Source of the DNA: Leucothrix pacifica
GTDB lineage: Bacteria; Pseudomonadota; Gammaproteobacteria; Thiotrichales; Thiotrichaceae
Assembly: GCF_003172875.1 (NCBI RefSeq)
Contig: NZ_QGKM01000077.1
Location: 1-32,538 of the forward strand
Direction of reading: 5' to 3'
DNA: 32,538 bases
Below the pieces are notes generated by a model. The model searched no databases. It saw only the letters and a program-made list of their open reading frames with translations, and was not told the DNA's origin. This document shows positions 23,580 to 31,629 of this stretch, one piece after another; the stretch's first letter is position 1, and the number at the start of each line of letters is the position of its first letter. The position numbers were made by a program, and so were the translations under genes.

Positions 23580-26500
23580 GCCATCTCCTACACCAGCACT
23601 GCTCGTACAACTCATACCACCGGGCGCAGTGCCACAGTTTAGGCCGCCTTGTAACTGCGTATAAGCCGGTACCGCATCATTAATCACTAAGTCCGTCAAA
23701 GGCCCTGTCCCCGTATTACGATAGTAAATGCGGTACTCTAAAGTGTCCCCGGGCTTCGCCTGATTCGCGGTGTCTGTTTCCGCGCCACCTTGACTCACAT
23801 TGCGAACCGTTTTGCGCAATTCCAGGTTTGAAGGCCCCAGCTCAGCAGTACTTGAGGATGTTGTTGGCGCTAGAACCTGACCTGCTGTCGTGACATCTCG
23901 CACCTTCAACGACACACTGCCCGCTATGGCATTGTTGTAATCAAAATCCGCCGTAATCGTCTGAATGTATTGGTCATTCGCGGCGACATTTGCTGGCGCA
24001 TAAACCTTATTAATCAAACAAATCTCGGTACCCGCGGTCACAGGCATAGCAACGGACTGGATAGAAGACGCTGCCTCACTCCCATTCAATGTGCCGTCGC
24101 AGTTAGCATCCCTGTAAATGAGTGATGCCCAACCCGCCGTCGCATTGCCGCCACCCACATTTGTGAAAGCCACAGTGCCATTCACTGGCGTGGTGAACTT
24201 GTGATTATAAAAGACGACATTGCCCGGCAAAATCTGCCCGACATGGTTTGGCTCCAATCTCGGCTGTTGAATATCGCCAAAGTCTTGACCCGCTACACTG
24301 GTATCCACCAACGTAAATGGCGCTCGAATGCTGCTGGTGGTGGATATATAACCCGCAGGATCTCTATCAAAACCAACACCACAATTGCGTGGCACAGGTA
24401 CGCTTTCACCAAACGCTTCATACACTTGATACGTGCCTGCGAACACATTCTCAAACTGGTAGTAGCCACCGCCATTGGTGTAGGTACTCATGCAGGTATC
24501 AGAGTCTTGTCGATACAAAACAATTGCCACACGACTAATACCGGCTTCGCTGCTTTCATTCGATGTATTCACATTACTATCGACAAACACGCGGCCACTG
24601 ACGGTCGTGGTATCTATTTTAATCGCGTAGTCCTCCACTTCACCATCCGTTGCATTGCCAATGGCAGTGGCAAGCTCAGCGGCATCAGACGCCGTACGGA
24701 TACGGATAAAGCTGTCCCCCGGGCCAACATCACTAAGCCCAGTCCAATTCAATGTTGCAGAGCCACCCGAGCACGTCACGGGGTGATTACTGTTTTGCTC
24801 AGTCGTTGCGAAATCCCCGGATAAATCAAAGTCAATCCACGCAGACACGACACCACCACCTGCACACGATACAGTCACACTGTAGTCAGTGCGACCCGCT
24901 AGCAATACAGGGAAGCTGCTCACTGCATCTTCATCGTTCATGAGCGTATCTAAGTCATCACCCGTGGCACTCACACCCGCGTCACTTCCTTGCTGACTCT
25001 CTGACTCAAGGTCTGGAGAGAACAAGCCTAGGTAAACACTCGGTGAGCCGGTAAACAGGTGCATGGCGTCACCGAAGCTAATCGGTGCATCACCATAGTC
25101 AGAGCCGTATAAGATAATACTGGTCGGGATATTCTCATCACTGTTTTCGTCGTCTTCACTGCCCGTATCCATTTCATTGGCATTGCCATCACCGTCTGGG
25201 TCAATCGCGTTGAGATCACCGTTATTGGATAAGTCGGTATAGACATTCCCCACGGCATCTTCTGCCGTGACCGTGACTTGGTTAACGTAAGTCTCTGGTG
25301 ATTTATACACCTCCATCACTAACTGGAAATGCGCGGTTTCACCTTTTGCGAGTGATGAATTCGCCTGAACCAACTCGGTGACGGTTGCGCCATTGTAGGC
25401 CGTATTCACATTGATCGTGTTCGGGCCAGACACTTTGCTTAATGACACAAAATCCCAATCCTCCGTTTTCACACCAAAAATGCTACTTAAGTTTTCTGGC
25501 AAGCTAATGTTACGCAGTGTCGATAACGGACTCAGGTTTTCTAAGTTGAAGTCATACACCACCGTATATTTGAGGGGTAATGGCCCATCTGACACCGTAG
25601 CATTTTTGGCTACACCAATGGCTGGCAATTCCATTTCCGTTGTTGCATCGCTATACACCAAACCAATAATGCCATCCACACGACCACCGAATGAGTTGGT
25701 TTGCAACTGCGACGGCTCACCATTGTGCTCAAGCTCAATGCCAATGTTTCGCGTGGCCGTATTTTTAGGGAAAGTTGGCGTCAAGATACGAATCGCCGTT
25801 ACAGCGCTTAAGGCTGCCGGACAACCGCTAGTACCGGATGAGATCTCAGCTTCTGTACACCACTGTGTGCTCCCTCCCGGCTGGTTACTACTGTGTGTGG
25901 GATCAATAAAAATACTACTGGGTGCCGCATTGGTATAGAGAAAGCTCTCGTTGGCATAAGACGGCGTGACCGCTAAAAGATTCACAACCCCACTCGGTGT
26001 CGGTGTAAAATTAGTTATTGGGTTTCGTGCTTGCGTCGCTCCCGGAATATCTAAGACCGATGGGTCATCATTGATTTTGATTACACCATCACCACTAAAC
26101 GGCAAGATATCAATGAAGTCACCGGTTGAAAGGTCTGTGGAGCCAATGTTCGCAAATGACAACTCATACTCAATATTATCACCGGGCGCTACCAATGGGG
26201 TTAACGAGGTCTTCGCCACATTAAACGCACCGGAGTTACCAATCACAACCGTTCTGCTATCCGTTCGAACAGACTCATCCGAACCGTCACCCAAGCTCTC
26301 CACGAGCACGGTATTTGTCGCGCTAACCCCGTTCGGTGTATCAAATTTAGCATTGGCAGAAAATGTAATCGGTGTGATGGCACTGTCGAGTAATACATTT
26401 GGTATCGTCCACACAATGGTCGTTGTGCCATCGGGATTGACGGTGACACTGTCGGGTACTCGGTTTGACGAGTTCACCACATAAGTCAGTCTTTCTGGCA

Positions 26501-28658
26501 ACGTGTCGGTGACCACAACGTCATATGCCTGAGCAGGTGCAGGCTTCAAAATTGACGTGTGCGTCGGTGCAAGCTGAAACTCAACATTTTGCCCCGCAAG
26601 TACTGAGTTTGTATTGTCATTTGGTGTGGTTGTCTTTTCTACACGCACCAATGCTCGCGTGAGTCGTAAGCGATCACCATAAGCCTTCGTACCAGTATGC
26701 CCTGCTGGCTGATAGGAGCTGTTTACCCATGAGCTGTTATTGTAGTTGGTACGAGTCGTGTAAGCTGGCATCAAAATACCTTCCGGCAGACTCACGTTAC
26801 TCACAGGGTCAACGCCCAAGGCCACCAAGTTTAAACCAAGGTCAAAACGCGCACCGGGCGCTAAAGGCTCTAGCGCCACCACCCTGATTTTGTTCACCGC
26901 GCCAATTCCACCGGGTACATCCCGAATGTCGCTATACCAACCGCTGTTCGTATCCGACGCACCACAGGTATCCAAACGCATCTCTTCAAAGGTCGTTTGA
27001 CCATTGGTTAAAGGATTGCCGTCACCATCGGTATCGTAATAATTAATCCCGCCACTAGAGACACTTCCCCCTGAGCCGTACTCAATTTTGACCGCAACGG
27101 GTGTCGATGTTTGGTAGATCGAGTGCGCAATGGCGCCATTGTTGGCGAGGGGTTCAAAGTTATAAGTTCGGTTATCAATGCGTGAACACATGCTAAATCC
27201 TTCACCGGTATAGCCACCTGCGCCGTCATCAACAAGGCCACCGTTCCATGCCAATGCACCGTTATTGATGCCGTACATGCGATAACCATAGACTTGCGTC
27301 GGCATAACCACACCATTACCCGAGTTTTGATTGGTCATTGGCGCTAAAATTTGGCCCCGCCCCCCCGCATAATTCCTTGAGTAATAACTCGTAAAAGAAC
27401 CCCGCGTCGTAATAACGGTATAGTTATTGGTCGTGTTATTACTTAAGTTAGTTTCCGCATTATTTAAACCACTCACACCTTCCGTTGTAAGCGGCGTATA
27501 GGTGTTTCTCAGCGTGACTTCACCACCATTTGCATCGACATACGACAGTGGTATCCAATAACTGAGTAGTCCTGCAACGATATATTTTTCATCAGCCGCA
27601 ATCGCACCACCAGCGTAGTTGAAGTCGGGTGTATGGGCTGCCGATGAGTCTGCCCCTTCAATTTTTATCGAAATAGGATCGCCGGGGTTAGCTTGATCAC
27701 AGGTGTATGTCGGTATGCCTGCAACTGAGCGCTCCGGGTACGTCGTATCATAAGAGCCGTAAGGCAACGTAACACGCCCTTGTTTACCACCGTAGCGGTT
27801 TTCAAAACAACCCGGGTTGTACGATGTCGGTGCACCTGCCCAATTGACCAAGCGGTAGGGCACAGGGTCAGCGGGGTTGTTGGCATTGGCAACCGACATA
27901 TCAAACTCAATGTCTTCCGCTAAGACTTCCGTACCCTTACCGTTATCCACTTTCACCAAGATAGGGACTTGATAAATGACACCACCTTCACCCGTATCAT
28001 CATCCGTCACGATGCGATAAATCGGGTTATCGAAGGTTTTAATATCGAGGTCAAACTTCGGTCGTGCAGAAATGATGAGACGATCTGCGGTTGAGTTTAA
28101 GTCTGAGGCAACGCCTGTATTGGCGTTGGTGGCGGTCACATTTGCCATGACACGCGGTGGTTCGGTGCCATTGGCAACATCCCCGCCTAAGCGGTCACGC
28201 GTGAGTGCGGTTAGCTGTATGGGCAATGCAATAATCGACGACTGTCTAATCGAACTGCTCGGGTCACTGGCCGGATTGTTTCCAGCGATCAAACACACCA
28301 TTGTTTGCACGCCCGTTGCGGCGTCTACCGTCAAGCTTGAGCCGGTGTTACAAAATGCGGGTAAGTCTTCTAATTCAAGCTCTTTCGGGATATCCAAGGT
28401 CACGGTTGTGTTATCTAATTCACCAAAGGTTGTGAACTGGACTTCCATCGCAACAATATCAAGGGTTCTGAGATAGTCATTGGTGTCATTGGCATCGTTA
28501 CCCGGCCCATTATCCGACTCGAAGGGCACGGTACCGGTTGCCAGTGTTTTTATCTCAAATGACATATTGGCATCCGAGTCAGAAGTGCCCGCAAAAGCAG
28601 TCACACTAAGGAAGCTCAATGCACAAGCGACTAAAAATTGCTTTATTATTTTTTTCAT
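23502..28658 (-). CDS. Giant secreted surface protein with DUF11, GEVED and SdrD_B-like domains
   Basis: The 1718 residues start with a Sec signal (MKKIIKQFLVACALSFLSVTAFA, cleavage after 23). A long beta-rich, Asn/Thr/Gly-rich N-terminal region follows. DUF11-like repeats begin near residue 666 (ALVRVEKTTTPND) and 809 (FNVAKTSLTPL). A GEVED domain begins at YGDAP (about 1185) and ends at GEVEDYAI. An SdrD_B/Cna-B-like domain spans about 1350-1465 (VSGRVFVDSN, GYYQFENV, FGDIQ), and a last DUF11 begins near 1611 (LELRKTVRN). No LPXTG, RTX repeat or PEP-CTERM signal is visible, and the protein ends inside or at the edge of the last DUF11 domain. It is probably an adhesin or extracellular matrix component. 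Anchoring is unclear. Confidence 0.85.
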   Translation of the reverse strand: MKKIIKQFLVACALSFLSVTAFAGTSDSDANMSFEIKTLATGTVPFESDNGPGNDANDTNDYLRTLDIVAMEVQFTTFGELDNTTVTLDIPKELELEDLPAFCNTGSSLTVDAATGVQTMVCLIAGNNPASDPSSSIRQSSIIALPIQLTALTRDRLGGDVANGTEPPRVMANVTATNANTGVASDLNSTADRLIISARPKFDLDIKTFDNPIYRIVTDDDTGEGGVIYQVPILVKVDNGKGTEVLAEDIEFDMSVANANNPADPVPYRLVNWAGAPTSYNPGCFENRYGGKQGRVTLPYGSYDTTYPERSVAGIPTYTCDQANPGDPISIKIEGADSSAAHTPDFNYAGGAIAADEKYIVAGLLSYWIPLSYVDANGGEVTLRNTYTPLTTEGVSGLNNAETNLSNNTTNNYTVITTRGSFTSYYSRNYAGGRGQILAPMTNQNSGNGVVMPTQVYGYRMYGINNGALAWNGGLVDDGAGGYTGEGFSMCSRIDNRTYNFEPLANNGAIAHSIYQTSTPVAVKIEYGSGGSVSSGGINYYDTDGDGNPLTNGQTTFEEMRLDTCGASDTNSGWYSDIRDVPGGIGAVNKIRVVALEPLAPGARFDLGLNLVALGVDPVSNVSLPEGILMPAYTTRTNYNNSSWVNSSYQPAGHTGTKAYGDRLRLTRALVRVEKTTTPNDNTNSVLAGQNVEFQLAPTHTSILKPAPAQAYDVVVTDTLPERLTYVVNSSNRVPDSVTVNPDGTTTIVWTIPNVLLDSAITPITFSANAKFDTPNGVSATNTVLVESLGDGSDESVRTDSRTVVIGNSGAFNVAKTSLTPLVAPGDNIEYELSFANIGSTDLSTGDFIDILPFSGDGVIKINDDPSVLDIPGATQARNPITNFTPTPSGVVNLLAVTPSYANESFLYTNAAPSSIFIDPTHSSNQPGGSTQWCTEAEISSGTSGCPAALSAVTAIRILTPTFPKNTATRNIGIELEHNGEPSQLQTNSFGGRVDGIIGLVYSDATTEMELPAIGVAKNATVSDGPLPLKYTVVYDFNLENLSPLSTLRNISLPENLSSIFGVKTEDWDFVSLSKVSGPNTINVNTAYNGATVTELVQANSSLAKGETAHFQLVMEVYKSPETYVNQVTVTAEDAVGNVYTDLSNNGDLNAIDPDGDGNANEMDTGSEDDENSDENIPTSIILYGSDYGDAPISFGDAMHLFTGSPSVYLGLFSPDLESESQQGSDAGVSATGDDLDTLMNDEDAVSSFPVLLAGRTDYSVTVSCAGGGVVSAWIDFDLSGDFATTEQNSNHPVTCSGGSATLNWTGLSDVGPGDSFIRIRTASDAAELATAIGNATDGEVEDYAIKIDTTTVSGRVFVDSNVNTSNESSEAGISRVAIVLYRQDSDTCMSTYTNGGGYYQFENVFAGTYQVYEAFGESVPVPRNCGVGFDRDPAGYISTTSSIRAPFTLVDTSVAGQDFGDIQQPRLEPNHVGQILPGNVVFYNHKFTTPVNGTVAFTNVGGGNATAGWASLIYRDANCDGTLNGSEAASSIQSVAMPVTAGTEICLINKVYAPANVAANDQYIQTITADFDYNNAIAGSVSLKVRDVTTAGQVLAPTTSSSTAELGPSNLELRKTVRNVSQGGAETDTANQAKPGDTLEYRIYYRNTGTGPLTDLVINDAVPAYTQLQGGLNCGTAPGGMSCTSSAGVGDGLSWVFSGALVGGEGSFVSYRVTVDQ

Positions 28659-28827
28659 TATTCGCTGCCCCCAGCGAGATCATGAGTTTATTTTTTGCAT
28701 GCCTGATTTCAATGTCTACGCCTATTAGACAAGGTAAAGCAGGTGCATATTTTATTTTGTAACCAAGTACTTATAATGCATTAGCACTGAATAAGGGCTG
28801 ACTGAAAAATGTTTCACCACCACAACC

Positions 28828-29234
28828 ATTCTGTTTTGTGATTATGAGCGGGATGTGGATGAAGACGGTTTGTACGATGAGATTACGGACGAAGTCTTTA
28901 CGCTGACTAGCGACTTAAAAAATGAAATGGCAGCGGGGGATGAGCTGGATATCAGCTTTGAGGAGAAGGCGTTTTACGACATTCTTAAAACCTTAGCGCA
29001 TAAGTATAACTTTGAGTATGCCGAAGAGAAGCTGTTGACGCTGTCTAAAGCGGTTAAGTGCTGGTGGATGACAAGGCAAAGTACACGGATTGGTTTCAGC
29101 GGGACGACATTAAAGCCGAGCTGAAAATGGATTTGATTATGCTACTGGCGGATCATGGCTATCCGCCAGTAGATATTAATGAAGTGTATCAGGAAGTGTT
29201 TGAGCAGGCGGAGAGTTATAAGCAGCATTCATAG
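28828..29234 (+). pseudogene. 3' remnant of a type I restriction hsdR gene, frameshifted
   Basis: The translated sequence matches the C-terminal part of type I restriction enzyme R subunits: SFEEKAFYDILKTLAHKY, then FEYAEEKLLTLSKAVK. One base is missing at about 29056-29060. The next frame then continues the family sequence as VLVDDKAKYTDWFQRDD, IKAELKMDLIMLLADHGYPP and EVYQEVFEQAE, ending at TAG 29232-29234. Only about 135 residues of a protein of roughly 1000 remain. The nuclease and helicase domains, hsdM and hsdS are absent. The segment marks a lost restriction-modification island. Confidence 0.85.
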
Positions 29235-29362
29235 TCTTTCTTGGTGTAATATACGGTCAGTCACTAGTTGTTATCGCTTAGTTTGGTTTGACAAACTTAC
29301 AAATAACGTCGTTAAGCGTGCTTGCCTTAAGTCGTCTTCGTCGATTAAAAAGGTTACTGTTG

Positions 29363-29578
29363 TCATTTTAATTCACCTTCGCGGTCTTCTAAAAAGTCAT
29401 CACCAAAAGCGCTGGGTTGGTTGAAAAAATCGTTCCAGATTAGCTTCTCAGTGGAGATGATAAGGTCGTCTCCTTGCTGTTTCAGATAAACCTCATCTGT
29501 GTCAAAGAGGAACTCCTCAGGAAGTTAAATGGCTTGGCTATGGCCAATCATGATTACTTTCGTGGTTCTTGGTTGCAT
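29363..29578 (-). pseudogene. Degenerate second vapB copy with an in-frame stop
   Basis: The minus-strand sequence from ATG at 29578 parallels vapB at 22774-23007. It reads MQPRTTKVIMIGHSQAI, a TAA where vapB has the arginine codon CGA, then LPEEFLFDTDEVYLKQQGDD and later NQPSAFGDDFLEDRE. The stop falls in the DNA-binding domain. A 31-codon frame at 29366-29271 starts in the overlapping ATGA position of a toxin gene (MTTVTFLIDEDDLRQ) and then stops, so the toxin is also lost. It is a decayed vapBC module, homologous but not identical to the intact one 6.5 kb away. Confidence 0.85.
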
Positions 29579-29627
29579 CATTATGGCTATTGAAAGGTAG
29601 GGCGAAATTGAGTTGAAGTAGCTCAGG

Positions 29628-30290
29628 TCAGATTTCAGTTTCGGTATCAGTTTCTTTGGTGTGTTGTGCTAGCATGAGAACACCTAGAGTCAGATCTTTA
29701 GTGTCAGGGTCTCGGTTATCTTCCTGCCATAACTTTTCAGGAAAATTCCACGTCAGTAGGTCTGGTTTGCGACCATTTATTGGCATTTGCCAGATAGTAT
29801 TTATTTGCTCTTCAAGCGTCTCATAGATCTCACCATATTTTGTTAGCTTGGTATAAATAGCGATAAATGAAACAGCTACTGTTTTAATGTGGCGCCGTTT
29901 TTGTTTGGTTTTTATAGCATCATTCAGAGCCTTTCTTGTTGTTTTCTCAATGACACTTTTGGGATTTCGGGATTGTAATGATAGCCAATCAAATTTAGCT
30001 TCGATGTATTCCTGAGTATAATCACTGCTGCACAGATAAAGATCTGCGCGACCAGAACGCCCGTTTTCCTTATTTTTATCCCAAGCGAACTCCTGTAGGG
30101 CGATATAACCACAGCGCCAAGCAGCACCTGCTAGCATGCTGACGTTAGGGAGTTCGCCATAACCAAAAGCATTTTCTCCATCATCTGTCATGCGGCTATA
30201 GCGTTTACCAAGAAGTATCCACTCCTCGCAGATTGGCTCCCAATGGCTGAGTTTGTTATTGCGTGTATAGAATCCTTCTACTGAGTACAT
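29628..30290 (-). CDS. Hypothetical protein with a possible nuclease-like motif
   Basis: The ATG at 30290 gives 220 residues (MYSVEGFYTRNNKLSHWEP), with AGGA upstream. An in-frame TTG at 30341 would add 17 residues. I do not recognise the family. The segment GRSGRADLYLCSSDYTQEY followed by IEAKFDW has the spacing of a PD-(D/E)XK-like core (an acidic residue, a strand, then E-x-K), which hints at a restriction-type nuclease. The rest includes a basic helix (KALNDAIKTKQKRRHIK) and an acidic C-terminal tail ending in TDTETEI. It has no signal peptide or membrane segment. It lies among broken restriction and toxin genes, so an accessory or defence origin is plausible. Confidence 0.65.
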   Translation of the reverse strand: MYSVEGFYTRNNKLSHWEPICEEWILLGKRYSRMTDDGENAFGYGELPNVSMLAGAAWRCGYIALQEFAWDKNKENGRSGRADLYLCSSDYTQEYIEAKFDWLSLQSRNPKSVIEKTTRKALNDAIKTKQKRRHIKTVAVSFIAIYTKLTKYGEIYETLEEQINTIWQMPINGRKPDLLTWNFPEKLWQEDNRDPDTKDLTLGVLMLAQHTKETDTETEI

Positions 30291-30398
30291 GGTTATGTAA
30301 GTCCTACTTGGAGTCTTTAGGTGCCTGTAGTTTTGGCGCAATGATTATCAATCTGATCATAACTCTCATTGTTCGATATTCAAACTTTGCAAAATTGC

Positions 30399-30429
30399 CC
30401 TAGCTTGCTAGGATAACAATAATCGTTAT
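30399..30429. promoter_or_regulatory. Two adjoining palindromes upstream of parD
   Basis: CCTAGC-TT-GCTAGG (30399-30412) is a perfect palindrome. It is followed directly by ATAAC-N7-GTTAT (30413-30429), in which 7 of 8 pairs match. They lie 25-55 bases before the parD start and are the likely autoregulatory operator of the module. Confidence 0.6.
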
Positions 30430-30453
30430 TTATGGTTATTAGGAAGCAGCGTC

Positions 30454-30714
30454 ATGAATGTATCGTTATCAACCCCTCTGGAAAAATACGTTAACCAAAA
30501 AGTGGAAAGCGGCTTGTATAATTCTGCAAGTGAAGTGATTCGCGAAGCATTGCGTTTGTTGCAAGAAAAAGAGCAAAAACGAGAGCGTAAAGCACGACTC
30601 GATGAGTTGTTGATTCACCGCTTATCTAAAGCTGGTGGAAATACAGTATCTACCACGGATGCAAAAAAACGCATCTTTGAAAGCTTGCAGGCATCAAGAC
30701 AGAGTCAGTCGTGA
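30454..30714 (+). CDS. parD: ParD-type antitoxin
   Basis: The 86 residues have the ribbon-helix-helix pattern of ParD/CC2985 antitoxins: MNVSLSTPLEKYVNQKVESG, then YNSASEVIREALRLLQEKEQKRE. The C-terminal part carries the toxin-binding helix. The gene overlaps parE by four bases (GTGA). Twin palindromes upstream suggest autoregulation. Confidence 0.92.
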   Translation: MNVSLSTPLEKYVNQKVESGLYNSASEVIREALRLLQEKEQKRERKARLDELLIHRLSKAGGNTVSTTDAKKRIFESLQASRQSQS

Positions 30715-31013
30715 GCTACACAGTAACGCTGTCAGAGGATGCTTTCGAAGATTTGAGAGAGGTCGCTCATTACATTGAGTCCTTTGCCCCTGAAAAAGCC
30801 GAGATGTTTGTTGGTGATATCATTGACCACTTTGAAAACGTGCTTGGTCAGTTCCCACACTCAGGAAAGCTCTATTTAAAACAAATCAGGAAACTCACTT
30901 ATAAAAAGCACACTGCCTTTTATATAGTCGATGATGAGTACCGAAGTGTAGAGATTTTGCATGTCATTGATTTAGCTAAGCCTTTGGAAGAGCGAGGGAT
31001 TGATTTGGGGTAA
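30711..31013 (+). CDS. parE: ParE/RelE-superfamily toxin
   Basis: The 100-residue product starts at a GTG overlapping the parD stop codon. It has the ParE pattern: VTLSEDAFEDLREVAHYIES, then VLGQFPHSGKLYLKQIRKLTYKKHTAFYIV and VEILHVIDLAKP. Characterised ParE toxins inhibit DNA gyrase, while RelE relatives cut mRNA. The partner and the module architecture favour ParE. The length is full and the module looks active. Confidence 0.92.
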   Translation: MSYTVTLSEDAFEDLREVAHYIESFAPEKAEMFVGDIIDHFENVLGQFPHSGKLYLKQIRKLTYKKHTAFYIVDDEYRSVEILHVIDLAKPLEERGIDLG

Positions 31014-31135
31014 ACATTGACTCACTGAGGGGGGGGGATGTGGCCAGATGAAACGCAAAATAAGCCAGTAGTCATTTTCGAGTGCACCTGCAACTTGTGC
31101 ATTCTTAATTTAGAGCTAACTCATATAGAGACAGA

Positions 31136-31169
31136 CCAAAGAGAGCTAAATCACCCTCTTAGTCTTTGG
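31136..31169. terminator. Hairpin between convergent parE and kdgF-like genes
   Basis: CCAAAGA and TCTTTGG are perfect 7-bp arms, with a GAG/CTC pairing possible inside. No T-run follows on either strand, so termination would be weak. It sits where a bidirectional transcript end is expected. Confidence 0.3.
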
Positions 31170-31195
31170 GCAGGTTTAATTGCGCTGAAGGTTAA

Positions 31196-31516
31196 TTAAA
31201 CAAAATCCTGACGCATCGGTGTGAATGTGTCGATCAGTACACCTGCTTTTACACAGCGACAGCCGTGCATAATGTTCGGTACTTTGTACATGGTGTCACC
31301 CGCTTTAACGAGCTTAGTTTCATCACCAATAGTGAATTCAAATTCACCAGACAGCACATAAGTCAGCTGCTCGTGTGGATGCTTATGCATCGCCCCAATT
31401 GCACCCTCTTCAAAGTGTACTTCCACAGACATCATATTGTCAGAATGTGCTAAAACCTTGCGGCTAACACCATCGCCCAAGTCTTCCAGCTCTACATTTT
31501 CATTATGTACAAACAT
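31196..31516 (-). CDS. KdgF-like cupin protein
   Basis: The 106-residue single-cupin protein has MHKHPHEQLTYVLSGEFEFTIG (histidines 44, 46 and 48, and Q50) and NIMHGC (H84), which supply the metal ligands. The opening VELEDLGDGVSRKVLAHSDN and closing FTPMRQDFV match KdgF. KdgF converts unsaturated uronic acid monomers from pectin or alginate into linear ketouronates. A GGAGAAAG Shine-Dalgarno sequence precedes the ATG. It lies 113 bases downstream of a beta-hydroxyacid dehydrogenase on the same strand, which could act on the product. No polysaccharide lyase is seen in the window, so the substrate is inferred. Confidence 0.78.
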   Translation of the reverse strand: MFVHNENVELEDLGDGVSRKVLAHSDNMMSVEVHFEEGAIGAMHKHPHEQLTYVLSGEFEFTIGDETKLVKAGDTMYKVPNIMHGCRCVKAGVLIDTFTPMRQDFV

Positions 31517-31571
31517 GTTCTTTCTCCGTGTGATTTAGTGATAAACATCAATTAACTAAATTTTATAAACC

Positions 31572-31615
31572 GCTACCCCTCGTGAGTCAATTTATCAACT
31601 GAGGTGTGGGGCAGC
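31572..31615 (-). terminator. Candidate terminator between the dehydrogenase and kdgF-like genes
   Basis: Read on the minus strand, GCTGCCCC and GGGGTAGC form an 8-bp stem with one G-U pair. The following sequence is only moderately T-rich, so the kdgF-like gene may be partly co-transcribed. Confidence 0.35.
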
Positions 31616-31629
31616 GTTAGAAAATTAAA

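Noticed and set aside
24201-28476. Plus-strand frames of 134-207 codons (for example 24201-24824, 25411-25938, 25966-26484)
   Set aside because: All are antisense to the giant DUF11 gene and lack ribosome binding sites or family-like sequence. They arise from its codon composition.
29179-29424. 81-codon plus-strand frame
   Set aside because: It runs out of frame through the hsdR remnant and antisense to the decayed vapB copy, with no independent coding character.
30340-30365. Fur-box-like sequence upstream of the hypothetical protein gene
   Set aside because: The match to the Fur consensus is partial, and no neighbouring gene relates to iron.
31029-31037. Run of nine G residues as a phase-variation tract
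   Set aside because: It lies between convergent genes, outside any coding frame and not in a recognisable promoter. It may simply be a homopolymer length to verify.
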